Shown here in pieces: positions 1 through 9,399 of a stretch of DNA of 22,309 nucleotides. Where the stretch lies: the NCBI GenBank assembly GCA_046160725.1, contig JBJXHB010000473.1, forward strand, positions 1 to 22,309, in the 5' to 3' direction. How positions within the stretch are numbered: position 1 is the first letter of the stretch; the number at the start of each line of letters is the position of its first letter. The position numbers and the translations under genes are program-made. The notes beneath the pieces were generated by a model. The model was not told the origin of the DNA. It was given only the letters and a program-made list of their open reading frames with translations, and searched no databases. This DNA is from JBJXHB01 sp046160725 (GTDB lineage: Bacteria > Pseudomonadota > Gammaproteobacteria > Burkholderiales > Burkholderiaceae_C).

Positions 1-1
1 G

Positions 2-490
2 CGCCACGGCGACGGCGCGTTCGTCGAGGCGGCAGCCCGGGCCGGCGTGGACGGTGTGCTGGTGGTCGACTACCCGCCGGAGGAGTGCGTGGCCTTCGGC
101 CAGCGGCTGCGCGCGGCCGGGCTGGACCTGATATTCCTGCTGGCGCCAACCTCCACCGACGCCCGGATGGCGGCGGTCGGGTGCATCGCCAGCGGCTACG
201 TGTACTACGTGTCGCTCAAGGGCGTGACCGGCGCCGGCCACCTGGACACCGATGCCGTCGGACGGGCGGTGCCGCGCATCCGCCGTCATGTGTCACTGCC
301 GGTGGGTGTAGGCTTCGGGATTCGCGACGCGGCCACGGCCTGTGCAGTGGCCGTTTCGGCGGATGCAGTGGTGATCGGAACGGCGCTGGTGCAACTCCTG
401 CATGCCCAGCCCCGCGCCAATGTCGCCGCCGCGGCCAGAGGGTTCATGGCCGATATCCGCCACGCTTTGGACGAGAGGTTCCGTGCATGA
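2..490 (+). CDS. trpA: Tryptophan synthase alpha subunit, 3' part (partial)
   Basis: This is the C-terminal 162 residues or so of TrpA, which cleaves indole-3-glycerol phosphate to indole and glyceraldehyde-3-phosphate in the cytoplasm and passes indole to TrpB. The reading frame is open from base 2, so the 5' part lies outside the window. Visible family features are the beta-strand segment GVDGVLVVDYPPEE, the loop-6 type sequence SLKGVTGAGH, and the phosphate-binding strand PVGVGFGIRD followed by ADAVVIGTALV. The catalytic Glu and Asp of the family lie in the missing N-terminal part. The stop codon overlaps the accD start (ATGA), as in the trpFBA-accD arrangement common in proteobacteria. 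No frameshift or odd composition is seen. Confidence 0.96.
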   Translation, partial: RHGDGAFVEAAARAGVDGVLVVDYPPEECVAFGQRLRAAGLDLIFLLAPTSTDARMAAVGCIASGYVYYVSLKGVTGAGHLDTDAVGRAVPRIRRHVSLPVGVGFGIRDAATACAVAVSADAVVIGTALVQLLHAQPRANVAAAARGFMADIRHALDERFRA

Positions 491-1362
491 GTTGGCTCGA
501 GAAACTGCTGCCGCCGAAGATCCAGCCCACCGACCCGAGCGAGCGACGCTCGGTCCCCGAGGGCCTGTGGATCAAATGCCCCTCCTGCGAGACGGTGCTG
601 TATGCCACCGACCTGCAGAAGAACCAGAACGTCTGCCCGAAGTGCGACCACCACCTGCGCATCCCGGCGCGCGAGCGCATGGACGCCTTCCTCGACCCGG
701 AAGGGCGCTGGGAGATCGGGCAGGAGGTAGTGCCGGTCGACCCGCTGAAGTTCAAGGACAGCCGCAAATACCCCGAGCGCCTGAAGGACGCGCTGGAGTC
801 CACCGGCGAGACCGATGCGCTGGTGGTCCTGGGTGGCGCGGTCATGAGCGTGCCGCTGGTGGTGGCCTGCTTCGAGTTTGACTTCATGGGCGGCTCCATG
901 GGGTCGGTGGTCGGCGAGCGCTTCGTGCGGGGGGTCCAGGCGGCCATCGAGCAGAAAGTGCCCTTCGTTTGCTTCACCGCCAGCGGCGGCGCGCGGATGC
1001 AGGAGGGCCTGTTCAGCCTGATGCAGATGGCCAAGACGAATGCCGCGCTGACGCGGCTGTCCAAGGCGGGCCTGCCCTATGTCAGCGTCCTGACCGACCC
1101 GACCATGGGTGGCGTGTCGGCCAGCTTCGCCTTCGTATCGGACATCGTGATGGCCGAGCCAAAGGCCTTGATCGGCTTTGCCGGGCCACGGGTGATCGAG
1201 AACACCGTGCGTGAGAAGCTGCCCGAGGGCTTCCAACGGTCGGAGTTCCTGCTGACCAAGGGTGCCGTTGACATGGTGGTGGATCGACGCCGGCTGCGGG
1301 CCACCGTGGCGCGGACGCTGGCCATCCTGCAGCGCCAGGGCGCCGACGCCGTCGCCGGCTGA
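487..1362 (+). CDS. accD: Acetyl-CoA carboxylase carboxyltransferase subunit beta
   Basis: This 291-residue protein is the beta subunit of the carboxyltransferase of acetyl-CoA carboxylase. With AccA it moves the carboxyl group from biotin on AccB to acetyl-CoA to make malonyl-CoA for fatty acid synthesis. An N-terminal four-cysteine zinc finger is visible (C31-x2-C34 and C50-x2-C53). The crotonase-type core follows, with the motif TASGGARMQEG, the strand DPTMGGVSASFA, and the C-terminal IGFAGPRVIENT block. The length matches the family. The start at 487 is set by the ATGA overlap with trpA, and the protein begins MSWLEKLLPPKI as in other betaproteobacterial AccD proteins. The gene is probably translationally coupled to trpA. 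Confidence 0.98.
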   Translation: MSWLEKLLPPKIQPTDPSERRSVPEGLWIKCPSCETVLYATDLQKNQNVCPKCDHHLRIPARERMDAFLDPEGRWEIGQEVVPVDPLKFKDSRKYPERLKDALESTGETDALVVLGGAVMSVPLVVACFEFDFMGGSMGSVVGERFVRGVQAAIEQKVPFVCFTASGGARMQEGLFSLMQMAKTNAALTRLSKAGLPYVSVLTDPTMGGVSASFAFVSDIVMAEPKALIGFAGPRVIENTVREKLPEGFQRSEFLLTKGAVDMVVDRRRLRATVARTLAILQRQGADAVAG

Positions 1363-1555
1363 CGCCGGCCCGGCGCACGGGTGCCGGCTCAACCCTGGGC
1401 CTGGCCCGTGAACATGTCACGCCGGCAGCGCCGGCGACCCCCCTGACCGCGTGGGTCACAAGACAGGTCCGGGTCGCTACATTGGGCTCCGTGGTTGAGG
1501 CGAATGGTGCCGACACCATCCAGCAGTCCCCCACATCCCAAGGAGTTTCCAGACC

Positions 1556-2200
1556 ATGAAGACCAAGCTTCTCGCCCTTGCCGCTGCGGCGGCCCTGTCG
1601 GCACCGGCGTTCGCCGATACCGTCAACAACAGCGGCTTCACGTTCACGCCGGCCAAGCCGGTGAGCGTCGCATCGCCCAACTACAGCAGCAACGCCGGGC
1701 AGTTCACCGGCACGCTGAACGGCAATTCGTTCCTGACCTACTGCACCGACCTGCTGCAGAGCTTCTCGTTCAACGTCAACTACACCAACTATTCGGTGGT
1801 GGATGGCGTGACGGCCTGGGGCGCGACGAGGCGCCACGCGATGGACAAGCTGATGTCGGCCGCCATCGCCAGCGGCGTGCCCTCGGATGCGGCGCAATCT
1901 GCGGCCGTCCAGGCGGCGGTATGGGAAGTGCTGTACGAGACCAGTGGCGTGTACGACCTGACGGCCGGTACGTTCGTGGCGACCAGCACGGACGGGGCCA
2001 CGCAGGGGTTCATCAACGCGGTCAATTGGGCCGGCATCATGGCCGGTCCGGTGACCCACCACGTGGACCAGCTGTACAGCCCGACCAAGCAGGACTTCCT
2101 GGTGATCACCGAAGTGCCGGAGCCGAGCACCTACGCTCTGCTGGTGGCCGGCCTGGCTGGCGTGGGCTTCGTGGCCCGCCGCCGCAGCGCCAAGGCCTGA
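1556..2200 (+). CDS. PEP-CTERM sorting domain protein with Cys/Gln 'thioester-like' signature
   Basis: This 214-residue exported protein has a signal peptide (residues 1-20, ending SAPAFA) and a C-terminal PEP-CTERM signal at about 187-214: VPEPSTYALL, then a hydrophobic helix and the basic tail RRRSAKA. Such signals are processed by an exosortase (EpsH/XrtA type), and the proteins are usually linked to exopolysaccharide or biofilm matrix. The exosortase is not in this window. The body holds a YCTD block (C63) and a VQAAVWEVLYE block (Q119-W123). That pairing resembles the Cys...(T)QxAIW signature of thioester (TQXA) domains, but bond formation is only a hypothesis. A Shine-Dalgarno-like AAGGAG precedes the ATG. 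The gene sits alone between accD and a folC-like gene and has its own terminator. Confidence 0.9.
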   Translation: MKTKLLALAAAAALSAPAFADTVNNSGFTFTPAKPVSVASPNYSSNAGQFTGTLNGNSFLTYCTDLLQSFSFNVNYTNYSVVDGVTAWGATRRHAMDKLMSAAIASGVPSDAAQSAAVQAAVWEVLYETSGVYDLTAGTFVATSTDGATQGFINAVNWAGIMAGPVTHHVDQLYSPTKQDFLVITEVPEPSTYALLVAGLAGVGFVARRRSAKA

Positions 2201-2247
2201 CGGCCAGTATCGGGCGCGGCCGACCCGTAGGGTTGGCCGTTGCTTCC

Positions 2248-2273
2248 AAAGGCGGCCTTCGGGCCGCTTTTGC
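2248..2273 (+). terminator. Rho-independent terminator after the PEP-CTERM gene
   Basis: A 6-bp GC stem (GCGGCC at 2252-2257 with GGCCGC at 2262-2267) closes a TTCG tetraloop. It is extended by an A-rich 5' flank pairing with the TTTT run that follows. It lies about 50 bases after the PEP-CTERM stop codon and should end that transcript. Confidence 0.82.
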
Positions 2274-2308
2274 TTTCCGGGCGCGACACACCAGTTACGC
2301 TTGCCAGG

Positions 2309-3475
2309 ATGGACCCTTTGGCGATGTCCGCCGATATGGCAACACAAGGTGCAGCTGCTGCAACCGATGCGCCCGTCATCGTCGTGACCGGCGGCATGGG
2401 CAAGAGCTCGGTTTGTGCCTATCTGGTGGCCATCGCGCGGCAGGCGGGCTACTGGGTTGAGCTGATCGATGACCATGGTCGCGGGTCAGGACCATTGGAC
2501 ATGGTCATGACGGGCCGACGCGGCGCTGCATCGCTGTCATCCACCGCGGGGCCGGACCTGGTGGTTCGGGAGTGGCATGGCGACCGCCTGAGCGGCGGAT
2601 CAAGGTCGGATGCGGTACTCGAGCGGCCGCCGGACTGCGTGGTCGTGATGCCGGACGCGCCGGCGCCGGAACGGGCCTTGACGCGGGCCGGCGCCTGGCC
2701 GGGACCGGCGCTGGCATGGGTGCTGGCCCAGCCTGGGGCGGACGGCGGCGACCCGGAACCCACCGTCCGAACATTGACGACCGCGCAAGGCCATCCGCCC
2801 CAGGTCTGGCGAGCTGGCGAGGACTTCGGCTTCGACGGCGACCGCCAGCAATGGCGCTGGCGCGGCCGCCGCCGCCGTTGGGCGGGGCTGGCCTATCCGG
2901 CACTGCGTGGCGCCAACCAGTTGCTCAATGCCGCCGCGGCGCTGGCCGCGCTGGAGGCTATCGAGGCGCGGTTGCCGATGTCGGCGCAGGCGGTGCGCCA
3001 GGGCCTGGCGCTGGTCGACCTGCCCGGGCGGTTCCAGGTCGTGCCGGGGCAGCCGTTGCTGGTGGTTGACCTGGCCCACACACCCCATGCGGCCTCGGCG
3101 CTGGCGCGCAGCCTGGACCAGATGGGTTTTCATCCCCGCACACACGCTGTGTTCCAGCCCCCGCGCGGCGTGGACCCAGGGTTGCTGCTGACACCGCTGC
3201 GGCCGCTGGTGGAGGCTTGGCATCTGGTGCCTGCCGATGATCCCGGGTCCGGCCCGCCGGACGCAGGGCATGTGCTGTCAGACCAGACCAGCCCGCGCGA
3301 CGGGCGGCTGCCTGTGACCATCGTCCATCGGCATCCGGATGCGGCCACGGCGCTGCAGCAGGCGCTGGCCACAGCGGACCCCGCTGATAGACTGGTGGTC
3401 TTCGGCTCCTACGCACTGGTAGAGGCTGTCCTGCGACAAGGCCTGCCCCGGTTGGGCGCCGCGCATCTGGGCTGA
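2309..3475 (+). CDS. Degenerate FolC-like (Mur-ligase family) protein
   Basis: This 388-residue protein sits where folC (dihydrofolate/folylpolyglutamate synthase) is normally found in Burkholderiales, between accD and a SPOR protein. The C-terminal half is recognisably FolC/Mur-ligase-like: GEDFGFDGD, PALRGANQLLNAAAALAAL, LPGRFQVVPGQP and D254-x-AH-x-P (DLAHTP, usually DGAHNP). The N-terminal half is poorly conserved. The P-loop reads TGGMGKSS (about residues 27-34) instead of the usual GTNGKGS. The roughly 45 residues normally before the P-loop are missing, and I cannot find the central acidic/His motif of the Mur-ligase fold. FolC normally adds glutamate to dihydropteroate and folates using ATP; I would not assume that activity here. 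The ATG at 2309 is chosen because the upstream TTG at 2240 overlaps the terminator. ATGs at 2324 and 2336 are alternatives. Confidence 0.75.
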   Translation: MDPLAMSADMATQGAAAATDAPVIVVTGGMGKSSVCAYLVAIARQAGYWVELIDDHGRGSGPLDMVMTGRRGAASLSSTAGPDLVVREWHGDRLSGGSRSDAVLERPPDCVVVMPDAPAPERALTRAGAWPGPALAWVLAQPGADGGDPEPTVRTLTTAQGHPPQVWRAGEDFGFDGDRQQWRWRGRRRRWAGLAYPALRGANQLLNAAAALAALEAIEARLPMSAQAVRQGLALVDLPGRFQVVPGQPLLVVDLAHTPHAASALARSLDQMGFHPRTHAVFQPPRGVDPGLLLTPLRPLVEAWHLVPADDPGSGPPDAGHVLSDQTSPRDGRLPVTIVHRHPDAATALQQALATADPADRLVVFGSYALVEAVLRQGLPRLGAAHLG

Positions 3476-3530
3476 GCGCGACTGCCCGCGCGCCGCGCGC
3501 GAAGCCGCTCGGTACATGATTCGCATCCCC

Positions 3531-4340
3531 ATGGGTCTGCTGTCCATTTTCCGCCGACGTCACCCCACCGATCCGGAGCCCACCGGAGACGACGTGACGC
3601 GCGCCAGGACCCAGGCCCGCCGCCGCCTGATCGGCGCCACGGTGCTGCTGGGCGTGGCCGTGATCGCGTTTCCGTTGCTGCTGGAAACGCAACCACGCCC
3701 GATCGCGCTGGATATTCCGATCGAGATCCCCCGCAAGGACAGTCCGCTGCCATTGGGCACACCGGTGCCTGCGCCGGCAAACCCAACCCAGGGTGCGGCG
3801 CCAGCGTTGTCCGGCGCAGGTGCGGCGGCGGCTGTGGCCGCACCGGTTGAGGCGTCGGGTGCCGGGGTGAGCGCAGCCCCCGCGCCGGCGTCGCAGGCGC
3901 TGCAGGCAGCCAAGCCGGCCACGGGCCGGGCGTCCGAGGTCGTCGAGCGCGCAGGCCAGCAAGGGCGCGAGGTACCGGCGCCCGCGTCAGCCCCGAAGCT
4001 GCCGGACGGGCGGGTGGCAGCGGCTGCCTCGGCGCCGACGCCGGCCGACGCCGAACGCGCCCGTGCCTTGCTGGAGGGGCGCGATGCCGCATCGGCGGCG
4101 CCATCTGGCCGTTTCGTGGTCCAGGTGGGTGCCTTCACCGACGAGGCTGCGCTGCGCGAGGCGCGCCAGAAGGTCGAGCGGCTGGGGCTGAAGTCCTACA
4201 CCCAGGTGGTGGTGGTCGAAGGCGTTCGCCGCACCCGGGTGCGGGTCGGGCCATTTGCCGGGCGTGACGAGGCCGACCGCACGGCCGCCAAGGTCAAGGC
4301 GACGGGCATGGCGGCTCATGTGCTGACCCTGGCGCCCTGA
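3531..4340 (+). CDS. SPOR-domain inner-membrane protein (DedD-like)
   Basis: This protein of about 269 residues is anchored by one transmembrane helix (about 33-51) with a short basic cytoplasmic N-terminus (MGLLSIFRRR). A long Ala/Pro-rich periplasmic linker (about 80-190) and a C-terminal SPOR domain (about 192-269, starting SGRFVVQVGAF) follow. SPOR domains bind denuded glycan strands of septal peptidoglycan, so a role in cell division is likely. The architecture matches DedD/FtsN-like proteins, and the position between folC and cvpA is the usual one for dedD. The ATG at 3531 gives the family-typical MGLL start; the ATG at 3516 would add five residues. Neither has a strong ribosome binding site. 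The stop overlaps the cvpA start by one base (TGATG). Confidence 0.88.
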   Translation: MGLLSIFRRRHPTDPEPTGDDVTRARTQARRRLIGATVLLGVAVIAFPLLLETQPRPIALDIPIEIPRKDSPLPLGTPVPAPANPTQGAAPALSGAGAAAAVAAPVEASGAGVSAAPAPASQALQAAKPATGRASEVVERAGQQGREVPAPASAPKLPDGRVAAAASAPTPADAERARALLEGRDAASAAPSGRFVVQVGAFTDEAALREARQKVERLGLKSYTQVVVVEGVRRTRVRVGPFAGRDEADRTAAKVKATGMAAHVLTLAP

Positions 4341-4906
4341 TGCCAGTGGCGTCGATATCCATGCCGGGCTGGAACTGGGTCGACTTGCTGCTGCTGGCCT
4401 TGGTCACCATCTCGGCCATCGTTGGGTTGGTTCGCGGCCTGATGTTCGAGGTGCTGTCGCTGGTCGGCTGGGTCGTCGCCTGGATCGGCGCCCAGGTCTG
4501 GTCGGGCGATGTCGCCGCCGAATTGCCCTGGGGCGCGCCGGGTTCGGTGCAAACGGTTGCGGCGGCTTTTGCGCTGACCTTCCTGGGCATCCTGATCGGC
4601 TGGTCCCTGGCAGCCCGGATGCTGCGGCTGGTGGTGCATGCCACGCCGCTGCGGCTGATCGACCGGCTATTCGGCGCCGGCTTCGGCTTGCTTCGAGCGG
4701 TGGTCCTGCTGTTGGTTTTGGCCACGCTGGTGCTGTTGTCGCCGATGGCGCGGTCGCCGTCGTGGCAGGGGTCGACTGGTGCACGCTGGCTGACGCTGGC
4801 CCTGGGCACCATCCAGCCGTGGCTGCCGGCGGACCTGGCGCGCCACCTGCCGCGCGGGCCCGACGCGCGGCTTCCCATGCCCGGCGCTGCCGGGCGAGCT
4901 ACCTGA
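4340..4906 (+). CDS. cvpA: CvpA family membrane protein
   Basis: This 188-residue inner-membrane protein belongs to the CvpA family, named for colicin V production in E. coli and typically encoded just upstream of purF. Hydrophobic segments occur at about residues 12-55 (two closely spaced helices, including WVDLLLLALVTISAIVGLVRG), 71-95 and 110-135. The motif GLVRGLMFEVLSLVGWVVAW is typical of the family N-terminus. The C-terminal tail is polar and Pro/Arg-rich, slightly longer than the roughly 160 residues usual for the family. The molecular role is not firmly known and has been linked to envelope homeostasis. The start is fixed by the TGATG junction with the SPOR gene. Confidence 0.92.
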   Translation: MPVASISMPGWNWVDLLLLALVTISAIVGLVRGLMFEVLSLVGWVVAWIGAQVWSGDVAAELPWGAPGSVQTVAAAFALTFLGILIGWSLAARMLRLVVHATPLRLIDRLFGAGFGLLRAVVLLLVLATLVLLSPMARSPSWQGSTGARWLTLALGTIQPWLPADLARHLPRGPDARLPMPGAAGRAT

Positions 4907-4916
4907 GACGCTCACC

Positions 4917-6439
<1,523 letters not shown>

Positions 6440-6443
<4 letters not shown>

Positions 6444-7678
6444 CGACGATGAAGAGACTGCCCAGGGTCGAGCTGCCGGGCGATGTCCGGCAGGACACCC
6501 TGGCTGTGCGCGAGGGCCTGCCGCGCAGCCCCTGGGGTGAGAACTCCGAGGCGTTGTTCCTGACCAGCAGCTTCGTGCATCCGGATGCGGCCACCGCGGC
6601 GGCCCGGTTCGCCAACGAGGAGGAGGCCTTCGTCTACAGCCGCTTCGGCAATCCGACGGTGATGATGATGGAGCGCCGCCTGGCGGCCATGGAGGGCACC
6701 ACCGGCTGCATCGCCACGTCCAGCGGCATGTCGGCCATCCTGCTGCTGGTCATGGGTCTGCTGAAGGCCGGCGACCATGTGGTGTGCTCGCAGAGCGTGT
6801 TCGGCTCGACCATCCGGCTGATCCAGGGCGAGTTCGGTCGGTTCGGCGTGCAGTCGACCTTTGTGTCCCAGACCGACCTGGCGCAGTGGCGGGCCGCCAT
6901 CCGGCCCGAGACACGCCTGCTGTTTGCCGAGACGCCCAGCAACCCGCTGACCGAGGTCTGCGACATTGCCGCGCTGGCCGACATGGCCCATGGGGCCGGC
7001 GCCTGGCTGGCGGTGGACAACTGCTTCTGCTCGCCGGCCCTGCAGCAGCCGGCGCGGCTGGGGGCGGACTTCATCATCCACTCCGGCACCAAATACCTGG
7101 ACGGACAGGGGCGGGTGATCGCTGGTGCGATTTGCGGCCCGGACAACCTCATCGACCAGAAGTTCGTGCCGGTCATGCGCTCGGCGGGCATGAGCCTGTC
7201 GCCCTTCAACGCCTGGGTGGTGCTGAAGGGGCTGGAGACGCTTTCCATCCGTTTGCGCGAGCAGAGCGCCCGCGCCCTGGCGTTGGCGCAGTGGCTGGAG
7301 GTGCTGCCCCAGGTGTCGCGGGTCTACCACCCGTCGCTGCCGTCGCATCCGCAGCATGAGCTGGCGATGGCCCAGCAAGGTGGGCAGGGCGGTGCGGTCG
7401 TCAGTTTCATCGTGCAGGGTGCGACGCCCGAGCAGGCGCGTGCAAATGCATTCGCAGTGATCGACGCCACCCGTATCTGCTCCATCACGGCCAACCTGGG
7501 CGACACCAAGACCACGATCACCCATCCGGCCAGCACGTCGCACGGGCGCCTGACCGAGCCGCAACGTCAGGCCGCGGGCATCACCCAAGGCATGATCCGG
7601 CTGGCCATGGGCCTGGACGATGTCGAGGACATCAAGGCCGACCTGTTGCGCGGCTTGTCCGCGTTGGCCGGCACATGA
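6440..7678 (+). CDS. metZ: O-succinylhomoserine sulfhydrylase
   Basis: This 412-residue PLP enzyme of the Cys/Met metabolism family is the MetZ type, which makes homocysteine from O-succinylhomoserine and sulfide. Visible motifs are YSRFGNPTV, the glycine-rich SSGMSAI, FAETPSNPL, LAVDNCFCSP and the PLP-lysine motif HSGTKYLDGQGR (Lys218). The C-terminal SITANLGDTKTTITHPAS block is typical of the family. The ATG at 6440 overlaps the purF stop (ATGA) and is preceded by GAGCGAGG; a second ATG at 6449 is possible. The position directly after purF is the common Burkholderiales arrangement. The exact acyl donor (succinyl or acetyl) is inferred from homology and context. Confidence 0.95.
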
Positions 7679-9087
7679 GCACCGTCCGCACCCGCATCGC
7701 GCCGTCACCCACCGGCTTCCTGCACTTGGGGACCGCCCGCACGGCGCTGTTCTCCTGGGCCTTTGCCCGTCACCACGGTGGCAGCTTCATCCTGCGCATC
7801 GAGGACACCGACGTCGAGCGATCGACCCAGGAAGCGGTGGACCAGATCATCGAGGCCATGCAGTGGCTCGGCCTGGACATCGACGAGGGCCCGTTCTTCC
7901 AGATGCAGCGCCTGGACCGCTACCGCGAGGTCATTCGGGCCATGCTGGCCGCCGGGACGGCCTATCGCTGCTGGTGTACGCCGGCCGAGCTGGACGCCAT
8001 GCGAGAGGCGCAACGTGCCCGCGGCGAGAAGCCCCGCTATGACGGCCGCTGGCGGCCTGAGGCCGGCAAGGCGCTGCCGGCACCACCTGACGATGTGCGG
8101 CCGGTGGTGCGCTTCCGCAACCCGGTGGACGGTGAGGTGACCTGGGACGATTTGGTCAAGGGCCCGATCACGATCGCCAATCGCGAGCTGGACGACCTGG
8201 TCATCGCGCGCCCGGGCGATGGCGACGACATCGGCGTGCCGACCTACAACTTCTGCGTCGTGGTCGACGACCTGGACATGGACATCAGCCATGTCATCCG
8301 TGGCGACGACCATGTGAACAACACGCCGCGCCAGATCAACATCCTGAACGCCTTGCTGCCGGCCGGCCGGGCCTTGCCGCGCTATGGCCATGTGCCGATG
8401 ATCCTGGGCCCGGACGGCGACAAGCTGTCCAAGCGGCATGGCGCCGTGAGCGTGCTGCAGTACCGGGACGCCGGCTACCTGCCCGAGGGCATGCGCAACT
8501 ACCTGGCGCGCCTGGGCTGGAGCCATGGCGACGACGAGCTGTTCAGCCACCGCCAGCTGATCGATTGGTTTGACGGCACTCACCTGGCGCGCAGCCCGGC
8601 GCAGTGGGATGCTGCCAAGCTCAATTGGGTCAACGCACACCACCTGAAACAGGCCGACGATCCTGCGCTGGCCACGGCCGTGACGGTCCACTTGCCGCAG
8701 CCCGCCCGCGCCGACGCCGCGCTGATGGCCCGGCGTTGCGCGTTGCTGAAGGACCGCTGCCAGACCCTGGCCGAGCTGGCGCAGTGGCTGGTCATGTTCG
8801 AGCAGCCCGTGGTCATCGACCCCGCCCTGCGGGCGCAGCACCTGACTCCGGCGGCGCTGGATGCATTGCGTGCACTGCAGCAGGAGTTGGACGCCAGCGC
8901 CTGGGACCAGGCGGCCATCGCCGCGGCCATGAAGGCGGTGCTGGCCCGCCTGGGCATCAAGATGCCGCAGCTCGCGGTGCCCCTGCGCTTGGCGGTCTGC
9001 GGACGCACCCAGACGCCGTCGATCGATGCCGTGTTGGCGCTGTTCGACCGTGCGGTCGTGCTGCAGCGCCTGCAGGAGGTAGGTTGA
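7675..9087 (+). CDS. gltX: Glutamyl-tRNA synthetase
   Basis: This 470-residue class I aminoacyl-tRNA synthetase charges tRNA-Glu. The HIGH-type signature is HLGT (residues 17-20, within APSPTGFLHLGTA). The KMSKS-type loop is KLSKR (250-254, within GPDGDKLSKRHGAVSV). A central DMDISHVIRGDDHVNNTPRQ block supports the GluRS family. The C-terminal part carries the helical anticodon-binding region. The start at 7675 overlaps the metZ stop (ATGA), suggesting translational coupling. Its cognate tRNA-Glu gene lies about 160 bases downstream. I did not see evidence for a second, non-discriminating form, and the specificity of this copy cannot be settled from sequence alone. Confidence 0.97.
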   Translation: MSTVRTRIAPSPTGFLHLGTARTALFSWAFARHHGGSFILRIEDTDVERSTQEAVDQIIEAMQWLGLDIDEGPFFQMQRLDRYREVIRAMLAAGTAYRCWCTPAELDAMREAQRARGEKPRYDGRWRPEAGKALPAPPDDVRPVVRFRNPVDGEVTWDDLVKGPITIANRELDDLVIARPGDGDDIGVPTYNFCVVVDDLDMDISHVIRGDDHVNNTPRQINILNALLPAGRALPRYGHVPMILGPDGDKLSKRHGAVSVLQYRDAGYLPEGMRNYLARLGWSHGDDELFSHRQLIDWFDGTHLARSPAQWDAAKLNWVNAHHLKQADDPALATAVTVHLPQPARADAALMARRCALLKDRCQTLAELAQWLVMFEQPVVIDPALRAQHLTPAALDALRALQQELDASAWDQAAIAAAMKAVLARLGIKMPQLAVPLRLAVCGRTQTPSIDAVLALFDRAVVLQRLQEVG

Positions 9088-9094
9088 ATCCCGC

Positions 9095-9100
9095 TATACT
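9095..9100 (+). promoter_or_regulatory. Probable -10 box of the tRNA-Ala/tRNA-Glu promoter
   Basis: TATACT lies immediately after the gltX stop and 33 bases before tRNA-Ala, with an upstream CGC as in many stable-RNA promoters. A transcription start near 9107 would give a short leader. The -35 region is weak (CTGCAG at 9070-9075, inside gltX, spacing 19), so this call rests mainly on the -10 and its position. Confidence 0.5.
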
Positions 9101-9133
9101 GTTCGACTCGCTTGGATGGTGCTGTACCGCAAT

Positions 9134-9209
<76 letters not shown>

Positions 9210-9244
9210 ACTGCAGCGCCGTCCGTGGCGATGACTGGTTCCAG

Positions 9245-9320
9245 GTCCCCTTCGTCTAGAGGCCTAGGACACGACCCTTTCACGGTCGGTACAGGGGTTC
9301 GAATCCCCTAGGGGACGCCA
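9245..9320 (+). tRNA. tRNA-Glu (anticodon TTC)
   Basis: This is a complete 76-base cloverleaf with encoded CCA. The acceptor stem GTCCCCT pairs with AGGGGAC, the discriminator base is G, and the anticodon stem CGACC/GGTCG holds the loop CTTTCAC (anticodon TTC). The T-arm is AGGGGTTCGAATCCCCT. It lies 35 bases after tRNA-Ala, is probably co-transcribed with it, and is the substrate of the adjacent gltX product. Confidence 0.98.
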
Positions 9321-9346
9321 CCTTCCCGGTGGCCCGCAGCGAAACG

Positions 9347-9375
9347 AAAAGGAGCGCCATCGGCGCTCCTTTTTT
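9347..9375. terminator. Strong bidirectional terminator between the tRNAs and the Rieske gene
   Basis: A perfect 10-bp stem (AAGGAGCGCC at 9349-9358 with GGCGCTCCTT at 9362-9371) has an ATC loop and is followed by TTTT. On the - strand the same stem is followed by TTTTCG. It can therefore end the tRNA transcript from the left and the convergent Rieske oxygenase transcript from the right. Confidence 0.92.
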
Positions 9376-9399
9376 CTTGCGGATGCCGGCGCTGTCCCG

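Noticed and set aside
286..1392. 368-codon open frame on the - strand opposite accD
   Set aside because: Antisense shadow of accD, with a His/Arg/Gly-rich translation and no recognisable domain.
1484..1499. Possible sigma-54 -24/-12 promoter before the PEP-CTERM gene
   Set aside because: GG and TTG are at the right distance, but the -12 GC is GA and the -24 box is poor. PEP-CTERM genes are often RpoN-linked, so it was considered, but the match is too weak.
3488..3500. Palindrome GCGCGC-C-GCGCGC before the SPOR gene
   Set aside because: It has no T-run for a terminator, and such GC palindromes are expected by chance at this base composition.
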